Shown: positions 27,117 to 36,370, numbered from the stretch's first letter. The stretch: DNA of 37,909 nucleotides from Entamoeba histolytica HM-1:IMSS (GCF_000208925.1 NW_001915014.1:992-38900); one strand, 5' to 3'. The notes: generated from the letters alone by a model not told the origin. Translations and numbers: made by a program.

Positions 27117-29351
27117 ATGTCGAAGGATAACAAAGAACCAGTCAACCTTAAAAGTATTGAACAACGACTACAAGATACAAATGTATTTCTTCAATCAACA
27201 TTTGAGCCAGAAATTTATATTGATTCGTTATTATCTGAACAATGTGACTATTCAATAGAAAAAGGGATTGAAGCTTTTGATATTGATCCAATCTTACAAT
27301 GTTTAAATGTTATTAAATCAAGAATTGATAATCAGTTCATTGCGTATAAAAGGTCAGTAGAACAATTACAAGAACAATGTGTTCATGAAGAAGAAACACA
27401 TATATCAACAGTAACTAATGCACGAACGAAATTTAATAAAGCATTAGAAGAATTTAAACAAACAGAAAATGGAGTTTCTGAATTATCAACAGATATTATG
27501 CAAGCAGGAGAACGACTTCAAGATTTAACAGTTGAAGCGAATAGAGGAAGACAAGCATCAATGATTATTGATATGTTTACAAAATTTAATAAAGATAATA
27601 ACTTTGATCCAAGGAAGTATACAGAAGAATATCCAGATATTGATTTTGTTACTCGAATAAAAAAATTAAAAACATTATGTAAAGAACTTCAAAATCCACA
27701 AACAACACTTGGAATAGCTAATACAGAAAAATTTTATTCATACATAGAAAATGAATATATGAAAAAGTTTTCAACTGCTATGACAGAAAAAAATATTAAT
27801 GAAATGAAAGATTATGCAGAATTATTATATTATTTAAATGGAGGAGATAAATGTGTTAAAGAATATCTTAAAAGTAATGCATTTTTATATGATGAAATAG
27901 ATATTAGACAAGATGAACAATTAGCAGAAACAGATCAAGAAATAGATAATAAAGTATGTAAAATTAATAACCAATGTCTTCAAGCATTCTTAAAAAAAAT
28001 ATTAAATCAAATTCAAAAAGAAAAAAGAGAAATAGAAAAGGTATTTGTTCAAAAAGATATTGTTGTCGCTAAATATGTTCAAAAGATATTTAAACTTAGA
28101 ATAGCTAATTTTTATAGTGTTTATGTTTATAAAGGTTATGATGAAGACCCTGATTTCTTTTGGAAATATTTATTTAAATGTTATGACGCATATGACCAAA
28201 TTACTAATTCATTTGTAAAAAGTTTAACTTCATTTGGTATTAATGGTGCATTTCTTAGTGATCTTGTTGAACGAGTTTTTGAAGAAGATAAAACATCAAA
28301 CTATTCAGAAACAGAAATCAATTATATTGCATCTGTTTTTAAACAAAATCAAGACTCTTATAATGCTAATAAAAAATCTATTAAAATTGATAATGTTTCT
28401 AAACTTAATATGGATGGATTTAGTAAAATTATAGAACCTACAACTATTAAAAATGTATGTGATCAATTATCATTTGCATTAATTAGAGCACAATCCTTAA
28501 CATTACCAGATTCATTTGATTATGTTATTAGTAAATTATTTACATCATTAACACAATGGTTGGATTATGTTTTATTAGATTGTTGTGAAAGAATGGTTTA
28601 TTTAACACAAAAACAACCAAACCATCCAGATAAAAGTATTCCATTCTTATCAAGTTATTTAACTTTATTAGATAATATTTGTAAATCTATTTCATTGATT
28701 CAAGTGATGTTTGAAAAAAATCTAACTCCTTGTTTTAAATATTCTGTTCAAAAATTAAATGAATATAATAAGCAATTTAAAAATAAAATTCAATCAATTC
28801 AATCAACATTATCTACTTCAGTAGAAAATCTTTGTAATTGGCTATTAAATTGTATAGAAAAATTAATGAATTATAAAAATGAATTTAAATTTAAAGATGA
28901 AAAAGATGAAACATGGGTATTAAATCCAAGAGCAACTTCAATTGGAATTGATATTTGCAAATATTTAAATAATACTATTAAAATAGTTAATAGTAAATTA
29001 ACTGGATTAAATAAAAAAAATTTCTTAATTAGAATTGCTCATGGATTTCATGATTTATTTATTAGAACAATTAAAAAATTAAAAATTACTCCAATTAGTG
29101 GTGGGTTTATATTTATGTATGATGTTAGTGCTATTTGTGATACTGTTAGAGCATTAAAATTTCCTGCTGTTGTACGCCCAATGTTTGAAAATCTTTCATT
29201 ATTATTTAAGATCTTTTGTACTCCTAAAGATCAAGTTATTCTTATTGCAAATGCTATTTTAGGTGATGGTGGTTTTAAGTATGTTGATCCAAATGATCTT
29301 TTCAAATGTCGAACAGACTTTTCTAAAGATATGAAAATTGATTTAATTTAA
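27117..29351 (+). CDS. SEC10: Exocyst complex component Sec10 (EXOC5)
   Basis: 744 aa, close to the family's 700-870. All-helical, no signal peptide or membrane segment. The N-terminus (about 1-180) has the Sec10 coiled-coil signature: SIEQRLQDTNVFLQSTFEPE, a middle containing KRSVEQLQEQC, then ANRGRQASMIIDMFTKFN, where the family has an ArgGln-rich junction before the helical rods. The C-terminal rods run to about residue 735 (GGFIFMYDVSAICDTVRAL, FPAVVRPMFENL). Sec10 links Sec15 to the rest of the octameric exocyst that tethers secretory vesicles at the plasma membrane. In Entamoeba this would bear on secretion and phagocytosis. Single exon, first ATG. It converges with the phosphatase gene, 61 nt between stops. 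Confidence 0.85.
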   Translation: MSKDNKEPVNLKSIEQRLQDTNVFLQSTFEPEIYIDSLLSEQCDYSIEKGIEAFDIDPILQCLNVIKSRIDNQFIAYKRSVEQLQEQCVHEEETHISTVTNARTKFNKALEEFKQTENGVSELSTDIMQAGERLQDLTVEANRGRQASMIIDMFTKFNKDNNFDPRKYTEEYPDIDFVTRIKKLKTLCKELQNPQTTLGIANTEKFYSYIENEYMKKFSTAMTEKNINEMKDYAELLYYLNGGDKCVKEYLKSNAFLYDEIDIRQDEQLAETDQEIDNKVCKINNQCLQAFLKKILNQIQKEKREIEKVFVQKDIVVAKYVQKIFKLRIANFYSVYVYKGYDEDPDFFWKYLFKCYDAYDQITNSFVKSLTSFGINGAFLSDLVERVFEEDKTSNYSETEINYIASVFKQNQDSYNANKKSIKIDNVSKLNMDGFSKIIEPTTIKNVCDQLSFALIRAQSLTLPDSFDYVISKLFTSLTQWLDYVLLDCCERMVYLTQKQPNHPDKSIPFLSSYLTLLDNICKSISLIQVMFEKNLTPCFKYSVQKLNEYNKQFKNKIQSIQSTLSTSVENLCNWLLNCIEKLMNYKNEFKFKDEKDETWVLNPRATSIGIDICKYLNNTIKIVNSKLTGLNKKNFLIRIAHGFHDLFIRTIKKLKITPISGGFIFMYDVSAICDTVRALKFPAVVRPMFENLSLLFKIFCTPKDQVILIANAILGDGGFKYVDPNDLFKCRTDFSKDMKIDLI

Positions 29352-29412
29352 AATAACTTCTTTTATTTAATTTTAATTAAATTATTCTTGTGAATTAAAT
29401 TACTAATAAAAC

Positions 29413-30852
29413 TTATATTATATTACATGTTTTTATTAGTATTTTTTCTTCATATTCTTTTAATTGTTTCATAAAAGAACTATTAGGACAAATGATTGGT
29501 CTACGTTCTAAAACATATTTATAACTATATTCATAAGTCCATTGATTTTTTTTCATTAAATAAGCAATAACAATACTTGCACTTCTTGAAATTCCAGCTG
29601 CACAATGAACTAATACTGCACCTCCACTATTTCTTGCCTGTTCAATAAATTGAAAACATTCTTCAAAATAAATACTAATATCCTCTTTTACACTGTCATC
29701 AATATTAATTTGTTTATAAGTAAATAACTCTGGAAATATTGGTTGTAATGGTCCAATAGTTAATATATGAGTAATTCCCATTTTTTGTAGATAATTTTTA
29801 TTATGTGCATTTGCATAACTTCCAAGATATAAATTATCAATAATTTTATCAAATTTACCATATTCCCTTCCAAAGAATTGACATTGTTTCGGTAACTTTG
29901 ACTCATAGTATTTTGGTGTTGTACTAACTTCATCATAAGAAATTCTAAATTGTTCCAATTGATTAAGATTAGTCAATGAAGGACATTCTTCTACTAAACA
30001 ATCTAACATATCGATATATGTTAAATGAATTAATGAAACAATTTCTTCTGAAATTTTAGTGATTGGATTACTAAAAAGAACAAGACGAGCAAGATTAGTT
30101 TGGGTATATATTTCTTTTGGTATTTCTTTTAACTTACAACCTCCTAATGTGATTGATGTTAATGTAGTAACTCGTGATAATACTTTAACAATGGAGTCTG
30201 GTGATGACTGGTTCATAGTTAAATTAAATAAGTGAGGTAATTGAACAATAATTTGGTTATTAAACTGTGTTGACTCTGCAACTATACTTTGAAGATTTTT
30301 ACACTTTAAATTAAAAGAATCAAATGAACACCTAGAAATACTTATTATGTCTAATGAATTAAGACTTAATTCAAGATTCCTTAAAGGACAACCATCAATA
30401 GTTAATATACGTAAAGAACTATTAACGTTCAAATGCTCTAGTGGATTATTAGATGCTTTTAAAGAACCTAAATGAGGTGGTGGAGTTATTTCTTTGATTG
30501 AATTAAAACTAATATCAAGAGCATTAAGAGCATTTAAAGATGTTAAAGGTTCAATACTTTCAATATTATTATGTGCAAGAACAAGTGTTTGTAATAAAGG
30601 ACATCCAAGAAGAGGAGTAATATCTTTAATTGTATTAAAACTAAGGTCTATAAATGTTAATGAAGTAATACCTGAAATATCAGGGATATGGTCTGCTTGT
30701 ATCATAGATACAATCAGTTGTTGTAAGTCAGGTTTTGAATGAGCAACAAAATCAAATAACTCGTCTACATTTTCAATTGAGTTTATTGTGGCAATGAATG
30801 AATTTTTTCCAAAACAACGTTTCCACTTTTCCTGTTGAGTACTAAGAGACAT
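29413..30852 (-). CDS. Leucine-rich-repeat dual-specificity phosphatase
   Basis: 479 aa. Residues about 55-310 hold LRRs of the SDS22-like kind (SLTFIDLSFNTIKDITPLLG, LLQTLVLAHNNIESIEPL and later diverged repeats, ending at LPKEIYTQ-like units with ARLVLFSNPITKISEEI). Residues about 335-475 form a dual-specificity phosphatase domain, with FDKIIDNLYLGSYANA and the catalytic loop HCAAGISRSASI (Cys417, Arg423). The likely general acid is Asp385, 32 residues before the Cys, as in VHR-type enzymes. All catalytic residues are present, so it should be active on phospho-Tyr/Ser/Thr proteins. LRR-DSP fusions are known in amoebae, where the repeats are thought to choose partners. The 116 nt between this start and PDCD2 serve both genes. 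Confidence 0.92.
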   Translation of the reverse strand: MSLSTQQEKWKRCFGKNSFIATINSIENVDELFDFVAHSKPDLQQLIVSMIQADHIPDISGITSLTFIDLSFNTIKDITPLLGCPLLQTLVLAHNNIESIEPLTSLNALNALDISFNSIKEITPPPHLGSLKASNNPLEHLNVNSSLRILTIDGCPLRNLELSLNSLDIISISRCSFDSFNLKCKNLQSIVAESTQFNNQIIVQLPHLFNLTMNQSSPDSIVKVLSRVTTLTSITLGGCKLKEIPKEIYTQTNLARLVLFSNPITKISEEIVSLIHLTYIDMLDCLVEECPSLTNLNQLEQFRISYDEVSTTPKYYESKLPKQCQFFGREYGKFDKIIDNLYLGSYANAHNKNYLQKMGITHILTIGPLQPIFPELFTYKQINIDDSVKEDISIYFEECFQFIEQARNSGGAVLVHCAAGISRSASIVIAYLMKKNQWTYEYSYKYVLERRPIICPNSSFMKQLKEYEEKILIKTCNII

Positions 30853-30968
30853 AAGATAATTTTATCTAAAATGAATAATAAGAACTAAAATCTAACAAAA
30901 TGACGTTTGACAAATTTAAAAAAAAAAATGAAAAAGGGTTTTTTGACTGAATTATTATTGTTATTTGT

Positions 30969-31790
30969 ATGGAGTTAAACAAGAAATATGTTTGTAGTGT
31001 TGGTTATTACACCAACCGTGGGGTCTCAAAAGTTGATGAAGAAAATGTTGAGTTATCAAGTTATAATGGTAAATGTTTAAATACCAAATATCCAAAATGC
31101 TGTGAATGTAATCAAGAGATGAAGCCAATGTTATATCTTCATTGTCCAATAGAAGAAGATCAAACAAGACATATGTCAATTTTTTATTGTCCACATCATC
31201 TTTGTTTTAGAGCATTTTCTTCAATCCAACCAAAACAAGAAATAATCAAAAAAGAAGAAAAAACACAAGATGAAGGATTTAGTTTGATTGATATAGATGA
31301 CTCTACATTTGCATCTCTTATTGCTTCACAACCAAAGAAAGAAGTAAAAAAGAAAAAGTTAGAAAATTGTTGTGGAAAATGGATTGAATGGTATGAAGAA
31401 TATAAAACAATTAAAGAATTTAATGATTCTGAATTAGAAAAAATTAAAGAATTTAAGAGTGTTGAAGAAGAGAATTCTGAAGATGAATTTGAAAGTGTGT
31501 CAGACCCTCAATGGGAAAAATTTATAACATCAATGAATGAAAATCCTAAACAAATTGTAAGATATGGTGGAGAACCATTACTTATTAATGAGTCTAATAA
31601 AAAAAAACAAGAAGAAGTACATAAATGTTCGATATGTGGAAATGAATTATTATATGAATTTGAAATACTTCCATCAATAATTTCATTAATAAAAGATATT
31701 CCAGAATTTGGTGCATTATTAGTATATTCATGTGAACATTGTTTTAATGGAACTGAAAGTAATATTATAATATTTGAACCAAATGAATAA
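30969..31790 (+). CDS. PDCD2: PDCD2/Tsr4 family protein
   Basis: 273 aa. The N-terminal half has a Cys-rich zinc-binding segment (KCCECNQEMKPMLYLHCPI, then FYCPHHLCFRAF at about residues 74-85) and no MYND finger, so it is closer to PDCD2L. The PDCD2 C-terminal domain runs from about 178: DPQWEKFITSMNENPKQIVR, then RYGGEPLL, CSICGNELLYEFEILP and the closing YSCEHC. Yeast Tsr4 and PDCD2 proteins are dedicated chaperones of ribosomal protein uS5 (RPS2) for 40S assembly, so this gene joins the ribosome-biogenesis set of this window. Single exon, first ATG. The upstream region has AAGGGTTT at 30934-30941, the inverse of AAACCCTT. It converges with the next gene, 31 nt between stops. Confidence 0.88.
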   Translation: MELNKKYVCSVGYYTNRGVSKVDEENVELSSYNGKCLNTKYPKCCECNQEMKPMLYLHCPIEEDQTRHMSIFYCPHHLCFRAFSSIQPKQEIIKKEEKTQDEGFSLIDIDDSTFASLIASQPKKEVKKKKLENCCGKWIEWYEEYKTIKEFNDSELEKIKEFKSVEEENSEDEFESVSDPQWEKFITSMNENPKQIVRYGGEPLLINESNKKKQEEVHKCSICGNELLYEFEILPSIISLIKDIPEFGALLVYSCEHCFNGTESNIIIFEPNE

Positions 31791-31821
31791 AAAAAGGAAA
31801 AATAAATCAATTCATTATGTT

Positions 31822-32583
31822 TTAATTCTCTTTCTTTTGTTGTTCTGAATCATTAATTTGTTGTTTTTTCATTGAATAACCAACAAGTCCATATGTGATA
31901 ATAAAGAAAAGGGTAAGTAGAAATGCATTAATAATCATCATTCCTTTATCTTGTAATCTGCTAAAAGCAAGGTCTTCATCACAAACAGTTTCAATAACAT
32001 TTTTTAAAGTGAATTTATTTGTCTTAGCTTCTTCAATATTAACAAACTGTTGTTTGTTAAGTTTAATTAAATAAATACTAATATTTCCTTTCTTTAAACA
32101 AATTGAACTATCTGTTTCTTCTTTTTTTATTTCACCTTCTTGAGGAAGTAATTTAATAGCATTTTCTTCATTAACTTCTTTTAAATCAAAAATTAAGATA
32201 TGTTTTCCTTTAGATGGAAGATGAATTGAATGTACAAGAGATAATGGAAGGTACATTAACACTGAATTACCATCATATTTATGACTAGTTAAGAAATGAT
32301 ATAAAATAAGAGCACCATATCCTTCTCCAATACAAATATGAGGATGATATTCTAATAAAGCATCTAATTGATAATAAAAACTTCCTAAAGGATTTAATGG
32401 TGCCATATGAACTATTGTAGTATCAAAAAAGTAATTAAGAAATATACTTGTTAATCCATGTGGTCCTTCATTGGCATTATGAAAATACTGAAGTCTAAAA
32501 GGATTAGAGTACATAGTACTAGGTTTGTTTTGTAAGAAACGTTCTTTCTTAATATACTGTAATTCTTTTTCAACGATAGCCAT
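31822..32583 (-). CDS. Tail-anchored alpha/beta-hydrolase-like protein lacking the nucleophile
   Basis: 253 aa. Residues about 28-110 recall small esterases of the YqiA/UPF0227 kind: RLQYFHNANEGPHGLTSIFL (strand, His turn, helix), then CIGEGYGALILYHFL at the nucleophile elbow. The usual G-x-S-x-G appears as GEGYG, with no Ser, so catalysis is unlikely. Later residues include ILIFDLKEVNEENAIKLLP in place of the Asp-bearing strand. A single hydrophobic helix at about 216-238 (INAFLLTLFFIITYGLVG) lies about 15 residues from the C-terminus with no N-terminal signal, so a tail-anchored ER or vesicle protein is predicted. Family assignment is tentative. First ATG used. It lies downstream of and parallel to the RFC gene (150 nt). 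Confidence 0.7.
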   Translation of the reverse strand: MAIVEKELQYIKKERFLQNKPSTMYSNPFRLQYFHNANEGPHGLTSIFLNYFFDTTIVHMAPLNPLGSFYYQLDALLEYHPHICIGEGYGALILYHFLTSHKYDGNSVLMYLPLSLVHSIHLPSKGKHILIFDLKEVNEENAIKLLPQEGEIKKEETDSSICLKKGNISIYLIKLNKQQFVNIEEAKTNKFTLKNVIETVCDEDLAFSRLQDKGMMIINAFLLTLFFIITYGLVGYSMKKQQINDSEQQKKEN

Positions 32584-32733
32584 AAAAAAGATTTTAAAAT
32601 TTTTGAGTTTTCTGTTAGGTTTTTTCTTTTAAATAACTTTTTTTTTTGCTTAAATCCACTTCATTTATCATCGATTTTTTACGTTTTATATAACATTTAT
32701 ATTAGTTTTTATGTTTATAGTAAAAATCATCAA

Positions 32734-33763
32734 TTAACTTAACATTGGAGATGAAGTTTGTAATAATTGAAAGGCTGCTACAAAAGCTGCTGTTTGAGTT
32801 CGTTCATTTCCACCAATAGATAATGCTTGTCTTATATGTTAGTAATTAGGTATTATATAAAATAAAAGAATGATAAACAAACTCAATAAGAGAAAGTTGG
32901 TAAAGACATTGAATTCTAGCAGTTTTATCTAAGACAGAAATTAATTTCCCTTCAATTAATTTAGGTACCACACGAATGATAATATCATTTAAAGAAAGTC
33001 CAGCTTTAATTAAATTATCTACAACAGTAAAAGATTCAAGATAAGGTGAACTTAATAACTCTGAAATAATATCATCAATTTGTGCTGGAGTAGGTAATCC
33101 AACCATTGTGTATAAAGTTGAATTAGTAATTTGTTTACAAGTCATTGACAGTGCCTGTAAAGTATTAATAATACTTCTAGCATCTCCTTTTGATATTTCT
33201 ATGATAGATTTTTTTGCATCTTCATCAATTTCCATACCTTCTTTCATTGTAATATTTTCAACAATTTTTGTTAAAGCATCTGGAGATAATGGACCAAATC
33301 TCATTTTTGCACAACGTGATTGAATAGCTGGGGTTATTAAATGAACTTCATTACAAATGAAAATAAATCTACAATTTGCAGAAAATTGTTCTAATGTTCT
33401 TCGAAGTGCATTTTGAGCATCTTTAGTTAATTTATCACTTTCATCTAATATAATAAATTTAGTACAATTAGTATATAAAGTACGTGTTGATGCAAAGGAT
33501 TTGATTTGATCTCTAACAACATCAATTCCTCTTTCATCTGATGCATTTAGTTCTAATACTAATGCAGAGAATTTAGTTCCACATAATTGTTTTACAATAG
33601 CCAAAGCTGTTGTTGTTTTACCTGTGCCAGGTGGACCATAAAAAAGCATATGAGGTATTTGGTTAGCATTAATAAATTGTTTTAAAGACTCAAGAATATA
33701 TTCATGACCAAATATACCATCTGTAGTTGAAGGACGGTACTTTTCCACCCACGGAAGTGACAT
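32734..33763 (-). CDS. RFC3: Replication factor C small subunit (yeast Rfc3 / human RFC5 type), one intron
   Basis: Exons 33763-32883 and 32830-32734, with a 52-nt intron 32882-32831 from GTTTGT to TAAG. The product is 325 aa. The unspliced frame ends 20 residues into the conserved C-terminal helix; splicing restores SLIEQALSIGGNERTQTAA, the trimer-forming collar helix seen in the family. The AAA+ core has the RFC box LPWVEKYRP, Walker A GPPGTGKTT (Lys49), Walker B FIILDESD, sensor 1 FIFICNE and the Arg-finger motif SRC. The block VLELNASDERGIDVVRDQI followed by KSFASTRT is diagnostic of the Rfc3/RFC5 subunit. It is part of the clamp loader placing PCNA at primer ends, a partner of the FEN1 encoded about 17 kb away. 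(Yeast numbering used for the symbol.). Confidence 0.95.
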
Positions 33764-33798
33764 TGTTTCATATAAGTTTTTTATTTTATTTATTTTTA

Positions 33799-33893
33799 TT
33801 TTTTGTTATTTACAAAACATAATTATTTCTGAATCTGAAAAAAATCCAATTAGGAATTATTTAATGATTTTTTTTGTTATTTACAAAACATAA
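33799..33893. repeat. Duplicated 24-nt element with inner palindrome between RFC3 and ferredoxin genes
   Basis: The same 24 nt occur at 33799-33822 and 33870-33893, 71 nt apart (six T, then GTTATTTACAAAACATAA). Each copy holds TTTTGT-TATTT-ACAAAA, a 6-bp inverted repeat. They lie in the 235-nt divergent promoter region of the RFC subunit (-) and the ferredoxin (+). Confidence 0.75.
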
Positions 33894-33998
33894 AAAAAAG
33901 GAGAGATAGAAAAAGAAGAGAGTGATTTGTTAAGAAAGAAGAGAAATGAGTTAGTAATAAAACTTAAAGAAAAGAAGAATTATTTTTAGTGAACTGCA

Positions 33999-34262
33999 AT
34001 GAAAGGGATGAAATTTAATAAAAACCTAAAAACAAAAAAAAAAGAACTTCTTAATACAAAGTGCATGGGAATATTTGTCAGTGAAGGAAAAAGAATTATA
34101 GTAACAAATGATTGTATTGGATGTAGTGCATGTATGGATAATTGTCCAGCTGGAGTATTAGAAATAGTTAATGGAATATGTACAGCACCAAGAATTGATG
34201 AATGTTTACAATGTCATTTATGTGAAGATAATTGTCCGATAAATGCAATTAAAGTTGAATAA
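33999..34262 (+). CDS. 2[4Fe-4S] ferredoxin, bacterial type, with N-terminal extension
   Basis: 87 aa. There are two complete cluster motifs: CIGCSACMDNCP (Cys39, 42, 45, 49) and CLQCHLCEDNCP (Cys69, 72, 75, 79), each in the arrangement that gives two [4Fe-4S] clusters in clostridial-type ferredoxins. It serves as an electron carrier, in Entamoeba typically between pyruvate:ferredoxin oxidoreductase and acceptors. Classic amoebal ferredoxins are about 59 aa. This one has roughly 30 extra N-terminal residues, basic at first (MKGMKFNKNLKTKKKEL) and then a strand-like GIFVSEGKRIIV. Internal ATGs at 34008 and 34065 could be real starts; 33999 is chosen because a GAACTG box lies just upstream at 33991-33996, which would conversely allow a later start. 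The extension is not a clear targeting peptide. Confidence 0.93.
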   Translation: MKGMKFNKNLKTKKKELLNTKCMGIFVSEGKRIIVTNDCIGCSACMDNCPAGVLEIVNGICTAPRIDECLQCHLCEDNCPINAIKVE

Positions 34263-34463
34263 AAATAATTAAATTGTTAATGTTCTAAGAAATTTTACAA
34301 AAAAAAGAGGTTTACTTTTAAAAATTAATACTTCAATTTTTTTTTAAATATTAAATAAATAAAAATACAAACAAATTTTGATACAAATGAAATAAAACTA
34401 ACAAAATAAAAAAATTTCTTATTTAAAATAAATATATTTCATTCATTTAATTAAAATATATTT

Positions 34464-35514
34464 TTATTTTAATTGTAAAAATTCATTTTGAAATTTAATT
34501 GGTGCATAATCTTCTGGAGTTCTTATTTCTGTAATAATATTTATATCTTTTTCTATTACAATTCTTTTTAATTGTATTTTATTTGAAATAACTTTTAATG
34601 CTTCTATTCTTTTTTCTTTTGTTACTTCTTCTATTTTTCCTACTTTACCATCTCTCATCCATATAATTCTATCTGATAAATTTTTTAATGAAACATCATG
34701 TGTTACCATTAATAGAGTCATTCCTTCTTTATGTAATTGAAGTAATAATTCCATAACTATTCCTGTATTATATGAATCAAGATCTCCAGTTGGTTCATCA
34801 AGTAATAATAATTCAGGTTCATTTGCTAATGCCCTAGCAATTGTAACTCTTTGTTGTTCACCTCCAGACATTTGAGATGGTTTATGATTCATTCGTTTTT
34901 CCATTCCAACTTTCTTTAGTAATTTTATAGCTCTTTCTTTTCTTTCTTTTGCTGATAATTTGCCTAATAAAATCATTGGTAATTCAACATTTTCTATTGC
35001 AGTCATTGATGCTATTAAATTAAATGTTTGAAAAACAAATCCAATCTTTTGTAACCTTAAAAAACTTAGTAATCTGTCTTTAGTCTCTTCTGTTATTCTT
35101 TTATCACATAATATAATATCTCCTTTTGATGGTTTATCAATTGTTCCTATTAAATTTAACATTGTTGTTTTTCCTCCTCCACTTGTTCCATAAATACATA
35201 CAAATTCTCCTTTTTTTACTGATAAACTTACTCCTCTAATTTTATTAATACATACCATTTATCTTAATTGTTATTTGTCTTTTTTTTGTATTAAATTATT
35301 ATTTTCAAACCGTAATGCTGCAACTCCTTCTATTCCTAAAAGATATGTTTTATGAACATTTCTAATTGAAATAATATAATTTTGATCATCTATTAACACA
35401 TCTTTTTCCTTAATTTTATTAGTTTTTATTATGTTTTATTGAATTTTTTTTACTTTTAATCCAAACCGTTAGTCTAATGTTGCCAAAATAATCATCAATC
35501 TTTATATCACTCAT
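34464..35514 (-). CDS. LolD/MacB-type ABC transporter ATPase, two introns
   Basis: Exons 35514-35467, 35408-35311 and 35235-34464, with introns of 58 nt (GTTTGG..TAAG) and 75 nt (GTTTGA..TTAG). The product is 305 aa starting MSDIKIDDYFGNIRLT. The last exon alone begins inside the first strand of the ATPase. The two upstream exons add IISIRNVHKTYLLGIEGVAAL, the A-loop strand with Tyr and the start of the domain, and the joined frame is open throughout. Motifs: Walker A GTSGGGKTT (Lys71), Q-loop Gln118, signature MSGGEQQRV at 171-179, Walker B LLLLDEP at 191-197, D-loop and His228. No membrane domain is attached and no permease lies nearby. About 60 extra C-terminal residues follow. Closest in style to bacterial lipoprotein- or macrolide-exporter ATPases; lateral origin is plausible, but old enough to have gained introns. 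Confidence 0.9.
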
Positions 35515-36370
35515 CCTTTTTTCTTTCTTATTCTTTGAAATTTCATAGTTCTTTTTTTTACTATTAAATTGTTATGAGTCTTTTAAAAAAATTAACTTGT
35601 TTCAAATAACATTTATGTTTTTTTTTGTTTTTGTTTTTGAAGTTATTAAATATCTTCTTTCTTTATTTCTCTTTTGTTAAAATTGTTTAAATTAATATTC
35701 ATTTGTTTTCAATATTCTAACAGTATTGTATCTATCTTTGTAATTTTGTATTAACCTCAAATCTTTTTATTCTTTTTTGTTGAATAATAATTTTGAGAAA
35801 TAATATGTTATAAGTAATATTTTATAATATAATTTTCAAAACATATCATTATCCTCTAAATCCCTTAATTATGTTTCATATAGATAATGTGTTTTTGTTA
35901 TTTTCATTTCTTATGATACTAGAAAATAATCTTATTGTTCATGAGTTGAAGAGAAATTGATTTAAAGAATTACCTTCAGGTTTTTCAACATTAGGATTTA
36001 TTTACATTATTTAATAACTATTACTCCATTTTGAATATTATTCCTTAACTTGAAATTTCATTATTAAATAGATTGTTTTTATATTTCATTTATAGTATAT
36101 TTTTAACAGGAATTATGGTTTTTTACAAAACAATTGGAGTTTATAATAAAATAAGACAAAATCAAAATCAAATTTTATAGTATAATATTATAATTAAATT
36201 AATTATTAAAAGAACAGAAGTATTTCATAAAATTCCATAAGTCAAAAAATGATTTAAAAATGAAATATTTTTATTAACAGAAGAGGTAGTTATTATTTTT
36301 AAATCGTTAAATTTGGTATTTTATTTACAAAAAAAAGATAAAAAGAAACACAAAAAGGAAAAAAAAGGAA
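35515..36370. other. A/T-rich intergenic region
   Basis: About 0.85 kb between two minus-strand genes, so it contains the 3' end of the gene at 36371 and the upstream region of the ABC ATPase gene. T-rich on the left half, more A-rich on the right. No gene, RNA or element was recognised. Confidence 0.5.

Noticed and set aside
35236..35258. Start of the ABC ATPase at the ATG at 35258
   Set aside because: That ATG lies within the second intron; using it loses the first strand and A-loop of the ATPase, which are encoded by the two upstream exons.
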